NCBI GenBank assembly: GCA_965234365.1
Contig: OZ248345.1
Span: forward strand, 868,001 to 932,000
DNA: 64,000 nucleotides
DNA from: Planktophila grossartii
GTDB taxonomy: Bacteria; Actinomycetota; Actinomycetes; Nanopelagicales; Nanopelagicaceae
Direction of reading: 5' to 3'
Positions 61,943-64,000 of the stretch are shown in pieces (position 1 is the first letter of the stretch; every line of letters starts with the position of its first letter). The notes under the pieces are model-generated. The model ran no database searches and was not told the origin of the DNA. It was given only the letters and a program-made list of their open reading frames with translations. The translations under genes were made by a program, and so were the position numbers.

Positions 61943-64000
61943 TTAATAATCGCGGAGCGTGGCGAGCACAGAATCAATTTCATCCGGCTTCACCATGACG
62001 GTACGCGCCTTAGATCCTTCAGATGGCCCAACGATTCCGCGAGATTCCATCAAATCCATCAGACGTCCAGCCTTTGCAAAACCAACACGGAGTTTGCGTT
62101 GGAGCATTGAGGTAGAGCCAAATTGAGTGCTGACGACAAGTTCGACTGCTTGAATCAAAATTTCTAGATCGTCGCCGATCTCCTTATCAATATTCTTATT
62201 TGCTTGTGCTACCTGCGTGACATCGTCGCGATAACGCGGTGAGAGTTGTTTCTTCACATGGCCAACAACTGCTTCGATTTCGCGCTCTGATACATAAGCA
62301 CCTTGAATTCGAATCGCGCGGCTAGCTCCCATTGGAATGAAGAGACCATCGCCTTGTCCAATCAACTTCTCTGCTCCTGGGCTATCGAGAATAACTCGTG
62401 AATCGGCCAATGAAGACGTTGCAAATGAGAGACGTGATGGAACGTTTGCTTTGATCAAACCTGTCACAACATCAACAGATGGGCGCTGTGTTGCGAGTAC
62501 CAAGTGGATACCTGCAGAACGTGCTAGCTGCGTAATACGCACAACTGATTCTTCAACCTCGCGTGCTGCAACCATCATGAGATCTGCGAGCTCGTCGATA
62601 ATGACAAGAAGATATGGATATGGCTCAACAATTCGATCGGATCCTGGAGGCGCAACAACTTTGCCAGCACGTACTGCTTTATTGAAATCATCGATATGTC
62701 TAAATCCGAATGTTGCTAAATCTTCGTAACGAAGATCCATTTCACGGACAACCCAGGTAAGTGCATCTGCAGCTTTCTTTGGGTTGGTAATAATCGGTGT
62801 AATCAGATGCGGAATACCTTCATAGGCAGTGAGTTCTACGCGCTTAGGATCAATCAGAATTAACCGAACATCATCTGGTGTTGCGCGCATCAAGATAGAT
62901 GTAATCATCGCGTTAATCATTGAAGATTTACCAGCGCCGGTTGCACCGGCAACTAAAAGGTGAGGCATCTTTGCAAGGTTTGCGCATACGAAGTTGCCTT
63001 CAACATCTTTTCCGAGCGCGACGAGCATGGGATGGTGATCCTGGCCTGCAACGCTTGAGCGCATGACATCGCCGAGCGCGACGATTTCACGGTCAGCGTT
63101 AGGAATCTCAATTCCAACAGCGGACTTACCTGGAATCGGAGAAAGGATCCGGACTTCGCTGCTCGCTACTGCATAGGAAATATTCTTTGATAGAGCAGTA
63201 ATGCGCTCGACCTTCACTGCATTTCCGAGTTCAACTTCATAGCGCGTGACAGTTGGTCCGCGCATAAAGCCAGTAACTTGAGCATCGATATCAAATTGCT
63301 TAAAGACTTCGGTGAGTGAGGCAACGACGGTCTCATTCGCCTTGCTCTTAGCCTTTGCAGCAGGACCGAGCTTGAGAAGATCTTGAGAAGGAAGCTCATA
63401 CTTCACATCACTTGTGAGTAGCAACTGCTCTGGGCGCTTATCGCTCTTTGGTGCCTCTTTGAGTTGCGCCTCGAGAGGGATACGAGGAACTTCAACTGTA
63501 AATTCTTGATCAAACTCTTCTTCATCAATCTCATCAGGCTCTTCATTCCATGCCACTACTGGTGACTCGAATGGAGGGGTATCTGTTATTTCAAAGTCGT
63601 CTTCGCGACGAGATGGTTTCTTAGACCAGAGCCAGATTGCGATTACTTTGAGGCGGATGCCAACTTTGGAGAGCGGCGTTGCTGTAATGATGAGTACGCC
63701 AAAGAAGAAGGTTGCAAAGAGAACTGGGTAGGCAAGAAGTGATGTCATCAGAGCCACGAGCGGTTTAGCTATCCAATAGCCGAGGAGTCCGCCGCCATCG
63801 CGAATTGCTGTTGCTCCAGTTGGATTTACGGCGCCTAGCGAACCATTGAGAAGATGGGCCAGACCTGTTGCACTTATGAGAAGCGTAAGTGTTCCGACTG
63901 TAATGCGACCTGTTGTGTGTTTATCATCTGGTTTTCTAAAGAGTCGCACTGCAAAGTAGAGAAGTACAAGTGGCGCCAAGATCCCGATTCGTCCAAAGGC
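61943..64000 (-). CDS. ftsK: DNA translocase FtsK (5' end outside window)
   Basis: The C-terminal 685 codons of an FtsK/SpoIIIE DNA pump; the frame stays open beyond 64000, so the start is off the window (a TTG at 63979 is internal). Four hydrophobic helices are partly visible, then an acidic linker (EEPDEIDEEEFDQEF), the alpha and beta motor domains with Walker A LVAGATGAGKSSMINAM and Walker B VRLILIDPKRV, ATQRPSVDVVTGLIKANVPSRL, and the C-terminal gamma winged helix that reads KOPS (TSMLQRKLRVGFAKAGRLMDLM). Confidence 0.96.
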   Translation of the reverse strand, partial: AFGRIGILAPLVLLYFAVRLFRKPDDKHTTGRITVGTLTLLISATGLAHLLNGSLGAVNPTGATAIRDGGGLLGYWIAKPLVALMTSLLAYPVLFATFFFGVLIITATPLSKVGIRLKVIAIWLWSKKPSRREDDFEITDTPPFESPVVAWNEEPDEIDEEEFDQEFTVEVPRIPLEAQLKEAPKSDKRPEQLLLTSDVKYELPSQDLLKLGPAAKAKSKANETVVASLTEVFKQFDIDAQVTGFMRGPTVTRYEVELGNAVKVERITALSKNISYAVASSEVRILSPIPGKSAVGIEIPNADREIVALGDVMRSSVAGQDHHPMLVALGKDVEGNFVCANLAKMPHLLVAGATGAGKSSMINAMITSILMRATPDDVRLILIDPKRVELTAYEGIPHLITPIITNPKKAADALTWVVREMDLRYEDLATFGFRHIDDFNKAVRAGKVVAPPGSDRIVEPYPYLLVIIDELADLMMVAAREVEESVVRITQLARSAGIHLVLATQRPSVDVVTGLIKANVPSRLSFATSSLADSRVILDSPGAEKLIGQGDGLFIPMGASRAIRIQGAYVSEREIEAVVGHVKKQLSPRYRDDVTQVAQANKNIDKEIGDDLEILIQAVELVVSTQFGSTSMLQRKLRVGFAKAGRLMDLMESRGIVGPSEGSKARTVMVKPDEIDSVLATLRDY

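Noticed and set aside
1..64000. Search for tRNA, rRNA, CRISPR arrays, IS elements, prophage or toxin-antitoxin genes
   Set aside because: Every gap is under about 260 bp and no cloverleaf-like, repeat-spacer, transposase or terminal-repeat structure was found by reading; codon and composition appear uniform, so no transferred island is claimed.

Overview
The window is an ordinary, very densely packed piece of actinobacterial core chromosome. Actinobacterial hallmark families are scattered through it: DUF3000, DUF3159, DUF3093, DUF4193, DUF3046, a SepIVA-like DivIVA protein, ClgR, paired CeoB/CeoC K+ proteins, and an acyl-ACP desaturase. Base composition is moderate rather than high-GC, overlaps and abutting stops are frequent, and no stretch over about 260 bases lacks a gene. 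This suggests a genome-streamlined, moderate-GC actinobacterium such as the freshwater Nanopelagicales (acI-type) lineage. That placement is inference; no rRNA is present to confirm it.

Layout. 1-8.1 kb: start of a secreted NlpC/P60-type wall hydrolase, a RibD-C-like reductase, an EamA exporter, DUF3000 and a RNase D-like nuclease, an FTR1 iron permease, and a fadA-fadB beta-oxidation pair. 8-20 kb: dxs, acn, a TrmA/RumA-type rRNA methylase, ceoB-ceoC, DUF3159-dut-thioesterase, DUF3093, DUF4193, hflX. 19-25 kb: dapF-miaA-miaB, an acyl-ACP desaturase, trmD-rimM-khpA-rpsP. 25-38 kb: ffh, glnD-glnB-amtB, ftsY, smc, rnc, rpmF (57 codons), yceD, sepIVA-like, coaD. 38-46.5 kb: rsmD, recG and a complete cydABDC operon for cytochrome bd. 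46.7-54.5 kb: rpmB, thiL, a RAM-only Lrp protein, ddl-gpsA-plsC, hup, leuCD and a divergent IclR regulator. 54.5-64 kb: recA-recX, yaaA, a hydrolase, DUF3046, TetR, clgR, cinA, pgsA, rimO, a RodZ-like protein and most of ftsK.

Functional links. SRP targeting (ffh, ftsY) sits with ribosome maturation (rpsP, khpA, rimM, trmD) and nitrogen sensing (glnD-glnB-amtB). Two radical-SAM methylthiotransferases (miaB, rimO) and two SAM rRNA methylases occur. cydABDC encodes the bd oxidase and its assembly ABC transporter. leuCD faces an IclR gene, the arrangement typical of NdgR/LtbR control.

The strongest cross-window signal is transcriptional. At least 21 genes carry a TANNNT -10 box 6-7 nt before an ATG or GTG with no Shine-Dalgarno, which fits widespread leaderless transcription and fixes many starts. 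Palindromes or boxes lie at the promoters of efeU, acn, amtB, recA/yaaA, leuC/iclR and hup. I see no tRNA, rRNA, CRISPR, IS element, prophage or toxin-antitoxin gene, and no convincing undescribed multi-gene system. The more interesting items are regulatory sites and start codons.
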